Shown one piece after another: positions 57,052-64,000 of a stretch of DNA of 64,000 nucleotides. Position 1 is the stretch's first letter. Every line of letters begins with the position of its first letter. The notes below the pieces were generated by a model. That model searched no databases. It had not been told where the DNA came from and was given only the letters and a program-made list of their open reading frames with translations. The DNA comes from Janthinobacterium sp051380875 (GTDB lineage: Bacteria; Pseudomonadota; Gammaproteobacteria; Burkholderiales; Burkholderiaceae_D), in assembly GCF_051380875.1 (NCBI RefSeq), contig NZ_JBNYXW010000021.1, forward strand, positions 1-64,000, in the 5' to 3' direction. Made by a program: the position numbers and the translations under genes.

Positions 57052-57990
57052 ATGACGATCCTGCGCACCACTTTGCTTAGCCTGCTGGCGGCGCTTCCAG
57101 TGGCGGCCGGCCTGATCGCCTGCTCGCCCTTGACGGCCATCAATGCGCTGTCGTCCGGCAGCGCCTCGCAAGTGACGCAGGGCCTCGCTTACGGCCCCCT
57201 GCCACGACAGAAACTCGATGTGTATGCACCGAAAAACCCTGCCGGCCCCCTGCCCGTGGTGGTCTTCTTTTATGGTGGCAACTGGATTTCGGGCGAACGG
57301 GCCGACTATGCCTTCGTCGGCCATGCGCTCGCTTCGCGCGGCTATCTTGCCGTTATTGCCGACTATCGTTTGTATCCTGACGTGCATTACCCGCAGATAT
57401 TGCAAGATGCGGCCCGCGCCGTGGCCTGGGCCGCGATGGAATCGAGCCGCCATGGCGGCGATCCCTCGCGCCTGTTCGTCATGGGCCATAGCGCCGGCGC
57501 CTACAATGCGGCCATGGTGGCGCTCGACGCCAGCCTGCTGGCGCGCCACGGCATGCGCCCACACGACTTGCGCGGCTGGATAGGCCTGGCCGGCCCGTAT
57601 GACTTCCTGCCCATCGAGAACCCGACGGCCCGCCCTGTATTTTTCTATCCGGACACGCCTGCTTCGTCGCAGCCCATCGCCCACGTGACGGCCGAGGCCC
57701 CGCCCGCCCTGCTGATCGCACCGGCGCCAGGCAAGGACAAGCTGGTCAATCCGCAACGCAACACGGGCGGCCTGGCTGCGGCGCTGCGCGCGCAGCAGCG
57801 GCCCGTCACGGAAACGTATTTCGACACCGTCAGCCATACCACCCTGGTCGCCTCGCTGGCCGGCCCCTTGCGCATGCTCGCGCCCACGCTCGACGACATC
57901 AGCGCCTTCATCGATGCCAATAGCGGATCTGCCACGGTGAACGCACCATCGGCTGCGACTATTCCCGTCCCGGACAACACCACCCCTTGA
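57052..57990 (+). CDS. Alpha/beta hydrolase (esterase/lipase) lipoprotein
   Basis: A 312-residue protein with a lipoprotein signal (AAGLIACSP, Cys near 24). The oxyanion motif is FFYGGNWISGER in place of HGGGW, the nucleophile elbow is GHSAGAYN, and a late His in DTVSHTTLV completes the triad. It resembles carboxylesterases of the BD-FAE/kynurenine-formamidase-like group. The C-terminus is Ser/Ala/Pro-rich. It starts behind AGAGG. The substrate is unknown. Confidence 0.88.
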   Translation: MTILRTTLLSLLAALPVAAGLIACSPLTAINALSSGSASQVTQGLAYGPLPRQKLDVYAPKNPAGPLPVVVFFYGGNWISGERADYAFVGHALASRGYLAVIADYRLYPDVHYPQILQDAARAVAWAAMESSRHGGDPSRLFVMGHSAGAYNAAMVALDASLLARHGMRPHDLRGWIGLAGPYDFLPIENPTARPVFFYPDTPASSQPIAHVTAEAPPALLIAPAPGKDKLVNPQRNTGGLAAALRAQQRPVTETYFDTVSHTTLVASLAGPLRMLAPTLDDISAFIDANSGSATVNAPSAATIPVPDNTTP

Positions 57991-58051
57991 GGGACGGGCG
58001 CCTTGACGTTGGCGAACGCCAGTCTCAGGAAGGAAAGTATGTCAGGAAGAT

Positions 58052-58387
58052 TCAATAGCGCACGCCAGTACCGGGCACGACGGGCGCATAGCCATGGTTG
58101 CGCAACGAGGCTTCGAGCCAGCGGTTGCCATACCAGCCGCGCGCCAGCAGATAGCTGAGTTCGGCGCTCATCATCAACAACATCAGCGGCCCGATGTGCA
58201 GACCGGTAGCATACTGGCTGCCAAACCACAGGCACAGCTCCATGGCCAGCATGGACAGCAGCAACCACCAGCGGCGCTTGGCCACGGCCCACAGGGGGCC
58301 GAAGAAAAACGCTGGCCAGGAAAAGCCGTCGCTCACATACGCGTAGCGGCCAGAAGCGTCAGCAAACAGGGTGGCGCCGGATTTCAT
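58052..58387 (-). CDS. DUF2628-family membrane protein
   Basis: A 111-residue protein with FSWPAFFFGPLWAVAKRRWW followed by two hydrophobic helices and RGWYGNRWLEASLRNHGY, the pattern of DUF2628 small inner-membrane proteins of unknown function. It starts at ATG 58387 behind GAAGAG; the longer upstream frame is not protein-like. Confidence 0.78.
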   Translation of the reverse strand: MKSGATLFADASGRYAYVSDGFSWPAFFFGPLWAVAKRRWWLLLSMLAMELCLWFGSQYATGLHIGPLMLLMMSAELSYLLARGWYGNRWLEASLRNHGYAPVVPGTGVRY

Positions 58388-58708
58388 GCAATACTCTTCA
58401 ATAGATGGTCGATGTCGCTTCCTCGCGGGCCATGACAGATGGCCGCGCTCGCAAGACGGGAAGCGCAGTATGCGCCTGCGCCACGCACTTGCCAAGACAG
58501 CACTATAAATCGGGGGCGTAACGGGCCAGCATCTGCGCGTCGCTTTCCAGCGCAGCGCTGCGCTGGCACATGGCGAATGGCGAACGGCGACAGGCCGATA
58601 AACACCATGCAATGCGGGTCGAGTTGCTCGAACTGCTAGCCCAAGGCGCGCCCCTGCGCAGGCGCATAATGCGCGCGTAGTTGCCGTACAGTATCAACAG
58701 GCGGGCGC
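58388..58708 (-). pseudogene. Gap with degraded coding-like fragments
   Basis: This 321-bp gap holds no intact gene. On the minus strand short protein-like pieces appear in different frames: LLILYGNYARIMRLR, QFEQLDPHCMVFIGLSPFA preceded by an in-frame stop, and AALESDAQMLARYAPDL before a stop at 58505. This looks like a frameshifted remnant. I cannot identify the parent, and chance is possible. Confidence 0.25.
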
Positions 58709-59983
58709 CTAACGCAAATTACCCGTATGACCCAGCGAATAGCGGCCCGGCTGCGGCCACACGGTCAGGCCGTGCGGCTCCTGGCCAACTTTCACCTTGG
58801 AAACGTCGCCGCTGTTCGTGTCGATGCGGTACACCACATCGTCGAAACGGCCCGACAGCCACAGATACTTGCCATCGGCGCTGACGTTGCCCATGTCTGG
58901 GCTGCCGCCGCCGGGAATCGGCCATTGCGACACCACTTTTTCGGTGGCGAAATCGATCACGCTGACGCTGCCCTTGCCCTTGGGCTTGCCGTGGATGCGG
59001 TGCGTGCCGCGGTTGGCCACATACAACTTCTTGCCATCGCGGCTAGGGTACAGGCCGTGCGCGCCCACGCCCGTCTGGATGAAGCCGATTTCCTTCAAGG
59101 TGGCGCCATCGACGATGTGCACGCCGTCGGCATCCATGTCGGCGATAAAGAATTTCTTGCCGTCCGGCGAGATGCGTATGTCTTGCGGCATGCCCTTCTT
59201 GACGCTGCAGATCTCATTTGCCGGGCCGCCCACGGGGCCGGACTCGGCAAAACGCTTGGCCGGCATCTGCAATTTCAGGTAACCGGCGACCTTGCGCCCT
59301 ACCAGGTCGATCTTGGCAATGGTGCCGTCAAATTCACAGGTAAACATGGCGTAGCGGCCATCATTGGAGAAATCGGCATGGTTGATGCCGCCGCACTGGG
59401 GCGTGTCGATAGCATACTGCACCGCCATGGTCTTCGGATCGCGGAAATCGAGGCGGTGGCGCGCTTCGGCGACGACGATGGCCGATTTGCCGTCCGGCGT
59501 GTAATACATATTATAAGGATCGTCGACCGGCACTTCCTTGCCCGGCTTGCCCGTCAAGGGGTCGACCGGCGTCAGGCTGCCCTTGTCCGTGCGCTCGGCG
59601 TTGTTCGCCACCCACAGGGTACGCAAGTCCCACGATGGCACCACGTGCTGCGGGCCGCTGCCGACCTTGAACTTGTCGACCACCTTCAAGCTGTCCTGGT
59701 CGATCACGTAGACATCGTTTGAACGCAGGTTCGGCACGTAGACACGGCGCAAGTGATCCTTGACCACAGGACTCATATTGCTGCTGGCAATGCTGCCATA
59801 CACGTTTTTCGGATCGACCAGCGGCGGCATGCCCGGCAGCGGCGAATACGCAACGGCGGGGACTGCTGCTGCGGCAGGTACCGGCGTGCCGGCGCCGATG
59901 ACCTGGCTGGCCACGCCCAGGCCGGCCAGTGCGGCAGCCAGGGCGGACAAAGTGACGATGGTGCGTCGTTGAGATTTTTTCAT
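58709..59983 (-). CDS. Secreted YVTN-type beta-propeller protein
   Basis: A 424-residue exported protein (signal about residues 8-33) made of repeated propeller blades: RRVYVPNLRSNDVYVIDQDSL, RTLWVANNAERTDKG, DIRISPDGKKFFIADMDADGV and KKLYVANRGTHRIHG. Such proteins (YncE/40-residue YVTN repeat class) bind ligands or act as scaffolds in the periplasm. It follows the creatininase-like gene by 56 bp on the same strand, suggesting one operon and a joint role. Confidence 0.88.
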   Translation of the reverse strand: MKKSQRRTIVTLSALAAALAGLGVASQVIGAGTPVPAAAAVPAVAYSPLPGMPPLVDPKNVYGSIASSNMSPVVKDHLRRVYVPNLRSNDVYVIDQDSLKVVDKFKVGSGPQHVVPSWDLRTLWVANNAERTDKGSLTPVDPLTGKPGKEVPVDDPYNMYYTPDGKSAIVVAEARHRLDFRDPKTMAVQYAIDTPQCGGINHADFSNDGRYAMFTCEFDGTIAKIDLVGRKVAGYLKLQMPAKRFAESGPVGGPANEICSVKKGMPQDIRISPDGKKFFIADMDADGVHIVDGATLKEIGFIQTGVGAHGLYPSRDGKKLYVANRGTHRIHGKPKGKGSVSVIDFATEKVVSQWPIPGGGSPDMGNVSADGKYLWLSGRFDDVVYRIDTNSGDVSKVKVGQEPHGLTVWPQPGRYSLGHTGNLR

Positions 59984-60039
59984 GTGAGTTCGCGTTTTTT
60001 CGTTGCAAATGCCGGAAGTTACGCACCTCCAGCGGAAGA

Positions 60040-60960
60040 TTATTGATGACGTTGCAGCAGTTGCTTGATGGCGGCCACCGAAGTGTCGAGCTGCAGCTTG
60101 ACGCCAATCTGGCCCAGCTCCTTGCTTGCCCGTGTGGCGTCGCCGCGCACGCCGTCAGGCACGCCCGGTTTCGCACCATGCGCCATGGCCTCGCTGCGCA
60201 CCAATGACGGGTCGGTCGCCAACATCAGCGCCGCGTCCGCCAAACCCGCATGCAAGCCGATCTCGGTGTTGCTGTAGCCGCGCTTTTGCAGCTCTGCAAC
60301 ATATGCCGATTGCGTAATGTCATAGTAATCGAGCAAGGCGTAGGCGCGTGCATCCTTGGCAATGGCACCTTTTCCCCAGGCGCGGTTGAGCTTGCTTGCC
60401 ACATTCTGCTCATTCTTTTGGTAGCCGCCATGGTCGCCGAGGAAAATGATGTCGCGGAAACCATGCTGGCGCAGGCTGGCCGCCGCGCCTTCCAGCACGG
60501 CCTCGAAGGCGGCCGGCGGGATCGATATCGTGCCCGCATGACGCATGTGGCCGGCCGGCGGCGAAATGGCGCCTTCCGGCACGTAGCTGACGACGGGCGC
60601 GACGATGGTATTGCCCAAGGCTTGCGCGATCTGCCGCGCCAGCAGCCCGGCGCGCACATTGTGCTTGCCAAGCGCGATGTACGGCCCGCTCTGCTCGACG
60701 CCGCCGATCGGTATCAAGACGGTGGTAGCGCCATGTTCGATGCGGCTGCGCAATTCCGTGCTGGTCAGCTCTTCGAGCATGACGCTGTTGCCAGCTGGCG
60801 CGGCCGCCATGGCCGGCGCCGCAACGACCAGGCACGACAAAGCCAGGGCGAACAGAGGAGCGAGCGGCGTGGACGAAATAGATGGGGGAGATGGGGGCGA
60901 AAGCGTGGATGGCGCGCGCGGCCCAGGGCGCGCGTTCAGCAGGAGAAACTGCAGTGTCAT
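60040..60960 (-). CDS. Exported creatininase-family protein
   Basis: A 306-residue protein with an N-terminal signal (hydrophobic about 36-52, ending PAMAAA). The creatininase fold motifs are variant: VEQSGPYIALGKHN replaces the EQHGPHLPLATD metal-site block, so the first His is Ser and the Asp is His, while FLGDHGGYQ keeps a His. This changed metal site suggests an amidohydrolase-like enzyme with another substrate. The start at ATG 60960 is favoured over ATG 60987. It leads an operon with the beta-propeller gene. Confidence 0.82.
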   Translation of the reverse strand: MTLQFLLLNARPGPRAPSTLSPPSPPSISSTPLAPLFALALSCLVVAAPAMAAAPAGNSVMLEELTSTELRSRIEHGATTVLIPIGGVEQSGPYIALGKHNVRAGLLARQIAQALGNTIVAPVVSYVPEGAISPPAGHMRHAGTISIPPAAFEAVLEGAAASLRQHGFRDIIFLGDHGGYQKNEQNVASKLNRAWGKGAIAKDARAYALLDYYDITQSAYVAELQKRGYSNTEIGLHAGLADAALMLATDPSLVRSEAMAHGAKPGVPDGVRGDATRASKELGQIGVKLQLDTSVAAIKQLLQRHQ

Positions 60961-61120
60961 AAGCAAACATCTTTCCGTGGTCGTCAAGCGTGACGCCGTG
61001 CCCGGCCTTGCCAGGCAAGCTGGCTGCCACGCAGGAATTGTATTCCATCATGGCAGGATCGGCACGTTAATTTGACACGGCGTTTAACGACGAATTGACT
61101 ACGGATAGCTTTTCAACATG

Positions 61121-61138
61121 GCCCCGCTATTCCGGGGC
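61121..61138 (-). terminator. Weak hairpin after the chemoreceptor gene
   Basis: GCCCCG (61121-61126) pairs with CGGGGC (61133-61138) around a six-base loop, 12 bp after the chemoreceptor stop. No T-run follows on the minus strand, so it is only a possible terminator. Confidence 0.3.
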
Positions 61139-61149
61139 GCTCAATACCA

Positions 61150-62790
61150 TTAACCGAGCATGCGGCGCGCCGGCTGCGGCGCGCGGCGCGGGGCCATTGC
61201 CGGGGCTGGCAAGCCGCCAGCCACTTTCAACGATTTTTCCTGGGCGTCGCCGCGCAGGCGGAACACGGCCACCACGTCGACCAGCTCGACGGCGCGCTCT
61301 TGCAGCGAAGCAGCTGCCGCAGCCGCCTCTTCCACCAGGGCCGCGTTTTGCTGCGTCACCTGGTCCATCTGCGAAATGGCTTGGTTGACTTGCTCGATGC
61401 CGGCGCTTTGCTCGTGGCTGGCGTTGGCGATGTCGCCCATGATGTCCGTCACGCGGCGAATGCTGGCGACGATTTCTTCCATCGTCGCACCCGCCTGGTC
61501 GACCAGCACGCTGCCCGTGTTGACTTTTTCCACGGAATCTTCGATCAAGCCCTTGATCTCCTTGGCCGCCGCCGCCGAGCGCTGCGCCAGGTTGCGCACT
61601 TCGGTGGCCACCACGGCAAAGCCACGGCCCTGCTCGCCTGCCCGCGCCGCTTCGACGGCCGCATTCAGCGCCAAAATATTGGTTTGGAAGGCAATACCAT
61701 CGATCACGCCGATAATGTCGGCGATCTTCTTCGCCGATTCATTGATGGAACCCATCGTGCCCACTACTTGCGCCACCACGGCGCCGCCCTTGCGGGCCAC
61801 ATCCGAGGCGGACACGGCCAGGGTATTGGCCTGGCGTGCATTGTCCGTATTCTGGCGCACGGCCGAGGTCAGCTCTTCCAGGCTGGACGCTGTTTCTTCC
61901 AGGGAAGACGCCTGCTGCTCGGTGCGCACGGACAAGTCCGCGTTGCCGGCCGAAATCTGCGCAGCTGCCACGCTGACCGTATCGGCCGAGGTGCGCACGG
62001 TGGCGATCACGTCGACGATGCGCTCCATAAACTTGTTAAAGGCAGTGGCGGTGCGGCCCACTTCGTCCATGCGCTGCACGGGCATGCCGGCGGACAGGTC
62101 CAGCGAGGCGCTGACGCGTTCCAGCGTGTGTTCGATATTGCCCAGGCCGCCGCTGATGGTGCGGTAGATATGCCAGGCCAGCGTGCCCGTCAGCAACACG
62201 GCCACGCCCAGCACGGCCAGCATGGTGTTAAAGGCCGTGTCGTAGGCGGCCAGGCTCTCGGCCTTGACGTCATCGACCAGCTTGTTGTTGTAGGCAATAT
62301 GGTCATCCATGCTTTTCTTGGCGGCTGCGGCCGAGAGCGCCAGCGGCGTGCCGGCGAGCAAGGTGGCGCGCACGCCATCCATGTCGCCCGCGTAGGCGGC
62401 GGCAAAGAACGGCACCAGTGAGCGGCGGTACGCTTCCATGGCGGCCTGGTCGGCGTCGAGCATCTTGCTGTCCGTCGCATCGTACAGGCGCTCGGCGCGG
62501 TAGGTGGCGATCACCTTGTCGAAATTGGTATTCGCGTCGGCCACGGCCTTGTCCAGCGCCGTCTTGTCGGCCAGGTTCGAAAACACGGACAGGCGGTAGC
62601 CGGCCAGACGCGAGTCAGCCAGGAAACCTTTCGCGGCATTCAAGCCCTGGATGCTGGGAATGATGCGGTTTTGCACGGTGTCGAAGCGCTCCTGGGCGCG
62701 CTGCAGCTGCATGGCGCCGCCGGCGCCCAGCAATAGCAGGGCCAGCAAGGCGATGGTGAGGGTCAGGATGAGTTGCTTGGTGATATTCAT
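61150..62790 (-). CDS. Methyl-accepting chemotaxis protein
   Basis: A 546-residue chemoreceptor. TM1 (about 6-28), a helical periplasmic sensor (about 30-185, four-helix-bundle type), TM2 (about 190-210), a HAMP domain, and a signalling domain with the hairpin tip IDGIAFQTNILALNAAVEAARAGEQGRGFAVVA. Flanking Gln/Glu-rich stretches (TEQQASSLEETASSLEEL) are likely methylation sites. The C-terminus is basic (APRRAPQPARRMLG) without a CheR-tethering pentapeptide. It starts at ATG 62790. The ligand is unknown. Confidence 0.94.
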   Translation of the reverse strand: MNITKQLILTLTIALLALLLLGAGGAMQLQRAQERFDTVQNRIIPSIQGLNAAKGFLADSRLAGYRLSVFSNLADKTALDKAVADANTNFDKVIATYRAERLYDATDSKMLDADQAAMEAYRRSLVPFFAAAYAGDMDGVRATLLAGTPLALSAAAAKKSMDDHIAYNNKLVDDVKAESLAAYDTAFNTMLAVLGVAVLLTGTLAWHIYRTISGGLGNIEHTLERVSASLDLSAGMPVQRMDEVGRTATAFNKFMERIVDVIATVRTSADTVSVAAAQISAGNADLSVRTEQQASSLEETASSLEELTSAVRQNTDNARQANTLAVSASDVARKGGAVVAQVVGTMGSINESAKKIADIIGVIDGIAFQTNILALNAAVEAARAGEQGRGFAVVATEVRNLAQRSAAAAKEIKGLIEDSVEKVNTGSVLVDQAGATMEEIVASIRRVTDIMGDIANASHEQSAGIEQVNQAISQMDQVTQQNAALVEEAAAAAASLQERAVELVDVVAVFRLRGDAQEKSLKVAGGLPAPAMAPRRAPQPARRMLG

Positions 62791-62890
62791 AATGTGCTTC
62801 ACAGTAAAAAGGCGGCCTGGCAAAGGCCAGGCTGGACGAAAAGCAGCCTGTCAGGTGGCTGGGATCAAGCGGGAGCTGGCGCGCGGCGTC

Positions 62891-64000
62891 CTAGGCAGCC
62901 AGTGGGGAAGCGTCGGGCGTGCGGCGCAGCAAGTCGCCGTGCTGGCGGCAAAACGCCAGGCCCGCCTTGTGGCCCACGTCGAACAGCAACTGCATGTTCG
63001 AACTGGACCAGTCCAGCGTGTCGGGCCAATGCTTCTCGGGTATGCCGCCCATCAAGTCAAGCTTCAGCAGGCGCCGCTTGGGCTGGCCCGTGTGCGCATC
63101 CGTGTTGTGCTCGAGTTCGAACAAGCGCAGTTCGCTCTTGGAAATCTTCACCAGCGGCGTGATGATGGAACGCACCCAGGCGTCGTACAGATTGCGCGGC
63201 TTGCGCAGCAATCGTTCGTCGCCCAGGATATCGAGGATGACCAGGATATCGGTGTCATGGTGCTCGCCCTTGCCTTCGATAAACGGGTCGAAATTGAGCG
63301 TATCGAGCGCCGCGCCTTCGATGTAATCGTCGCCATTGATCGTCGTGGGCGCATACAGGAAGGGAAACGACAGCGCCGCGCGCACGTGGATGGGTTCGAT
63401 CTCGTGCTTGCCCCAGATTTGCATGCGGTGTTCGCTGAGGTTGTAGGCATTGATGTAGAAATCAGGGCGCATGCGCGCCACGCCCGAGAAATCGACGGCT
63501 TTTTCCAGGAACGGCAAGTGCGCGCACAGGCCCAGGCTTTTCGCCGACAGGTCCGAAGGCGACAGCGACGACACCATCAGCTTGCCCCAGTCCGACCAGG
63601 CGGTGGGCATGCCCGCAAACGTTTGCTGGAACGCCTGAAAAAAAGGATTGCTGGCCGGTGCCTGGAAAGCGTCGCGGAAGGTGCTCGCGTGCATGCCCGG
63701 CTTCTGGAACACCTTGTAGTTGATCGGGATCATCTTGTAGATGCTGTCGGCCACGCCCGTGTCGGCCCAGCTCTGCAACGCCTGGCGCGGCGTCGCTTCG
63801 TGCGGCGTCGTGTAGAGCAGGCCCATCAAGACGCCCGCGCCGGATGCGGAAATAACGTCGAACTCGATGCCTTCGTCGAGGAAGGCCGCCAGGGCGCCGG
63901 CGATCAAAGTGGAATTTGGTGCGCCGCCACCGAGCAGCAAACCCGTCTTGCGAGCTGGCTTTAGCGGCACGGTGAATGCCGGATTCGGCGGCGTCGTGGT
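62891..64000 (-). CDS. Patatin-like protein with altered catalytic motifs (5' end at or beyond the window edge)
   Basis: A patatin-fold protein. Numbering from a GTG at 63970, the oxyanion loop is GGGAPN (14-19) where active enzymes have GGGxRG; the nucleophile elbow is SASGAG (41-46), with Gly at the usual Ser position and Ser one residue earlier; and the dyad motif is EGA (218-220) in place of DGG or DGA. The frame stays open to the window edge, so the true start is probably outside. The rest of the fold (AALSFPFLYAPTTINGDDY, TDILVILDI) is well kept. It may be a non-catalytic or rewired patatin. Confidence 0.8.
   Translation of the reverse strand, partial: TTTPPNPAFTVPLKPARKTGLLLGGGAPNSTLIAGALAAFLDEGIEFDVISASGAGVLMGLLYTTPHEATPRQALQSWADTGVADSIYKMIPINYKVFQKPGMHASTFRDAFQAPASNPFFQAFQQTFAGMPTAWSDWGKLMVSSLSPSDLSAKSLGLCAHLPFLEKAVDFSGVARMRPDFYINAYNLSEHRMQIWGKHEIEPIHVRAALSFPFLYAPTTINGDDYIEGAALDTLNFDPFIEGKGEHHDTDILVILDILGDERLLRKPRNLYDAWVRSIITPLVKISKSELRLFELEHNTDAHTGQPKRRLLKLDLMGGIPEKHWPDTLDWSSSNMQLLFDVGHKAGLAFCRQHGDLLRRTPDASPLAA

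Noticed and set aside
1..64000. tRNA or rRNA genes, CRISPR arrays, prophage or intact insertion sequences
   Set aside because: I looked for conserved tRNA arms, regularly spaced long repeats, transposase or integrase motifs and found none; a dedicated RNA scan could still find a small RNA.

Overview
The window looks like chromosomal DNA of a GC-rich betaproteobacterium, most likely Oxalobacteraceae and close to Janthinobacterium. This is inference: the protein families are typical of Burkholderiales, coding strands prefer G/C at third positions, and there is a chromosomal subclass B3 metallo-beta-lactamase of the kind known from Janthinobacterium lividum. I saw no rRNA, tRNA, CRISPR array, phage, integrase or intact insertion sequence. 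Both edges cut genes: a 30-residue C-terminus at the left and a patatin-like gene open to the right edge.

Layout. 0-5 kb: an Ala/Lys/Pro-rich histone-H1-like protein, exopolyphosphatase ppx with a Pho-box-like triple repeat upstream, a ChaA-type cation/proton antiporter, and a diguanylate cyclase whose signature reads GGAEF. 5-12.5 kb: a spermidine-synthase-like protein, a CHASE-PAS-GGDEF-EAL protein, a LysR regulator, a hemolysin III family protein, and a NYN-LOTUS protein with an RGG-like basic tail. 12.9-21.2 kb: one co-directional cluster of IclR regulator, acyl-CoA dehydrogenase, acyl-CoA synthetase and a complete LivJHMGF-type ABC importer, which reads as uptake, CoA activation and oxidation of an unknown carboxylate. 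21-27 kb: single genes (HDOD, DinB, VOC, GNAT, signal peptidase I, sirtuin, S-formylglutathione hydrolase, a hydrolase-fold protein lacking its nucleophile). 27.5-31.7 kb: a periplasmic molybdenum hydroxylase operon (three-haem cytochrome c, 2Fe-2S subunit, Tat-exported Mo subunit). 31.9-38.9 kb: a CPA1 antiporter, the yfiRNB c-di-GMP module overlapping gntK, a DUF3144 protein, gamma-carbonic anhydrase, a META lipoprotein and a HAD phosphatase.

38.9-49.8 kb is a sulfur-scavenging island: ssuEADCB on the minus strand and, divergently, a DszC/SfnB-type flavoprotein, a NlpA/MetQ-type binding protein, an NtaA-type FMN monooxygenase and a second sulfonate-type ABC importer. The divergent region carries copies of an ATATGCG element. 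The same element recurs as a perfect 14-bp inverted repeat upstream of the serine acetyltransferase gene epsC at 52.6 kb, suggesting a shared sulfur/cysteine operator. 50-57 kb: B3 metallo-beta-lactamase, a second META lipoprotein, epsC, a Bcr/CflA efflux pump, trxC flanked on both sides by decayed gene remnants, and the divergent argO/argP pair. 57-64 kb: a lipoprotein esterase, a DUF2628 protein, a beta-propeller protein paired with a periplasmic creatininase-like protein, a chemoreceptor, and a patatin-like protein whose three catalytic motifs are all altered.

The best candidates for something undescribed are the sulfur operator family, the three apparently catalysis-altered enzymes (GGAEF cyclase, hydrolase-fold protein, patatin-like protein), the NYN-LOTUS-RGG protein, and several short tandem repeats sitting at 5' ends of genes.
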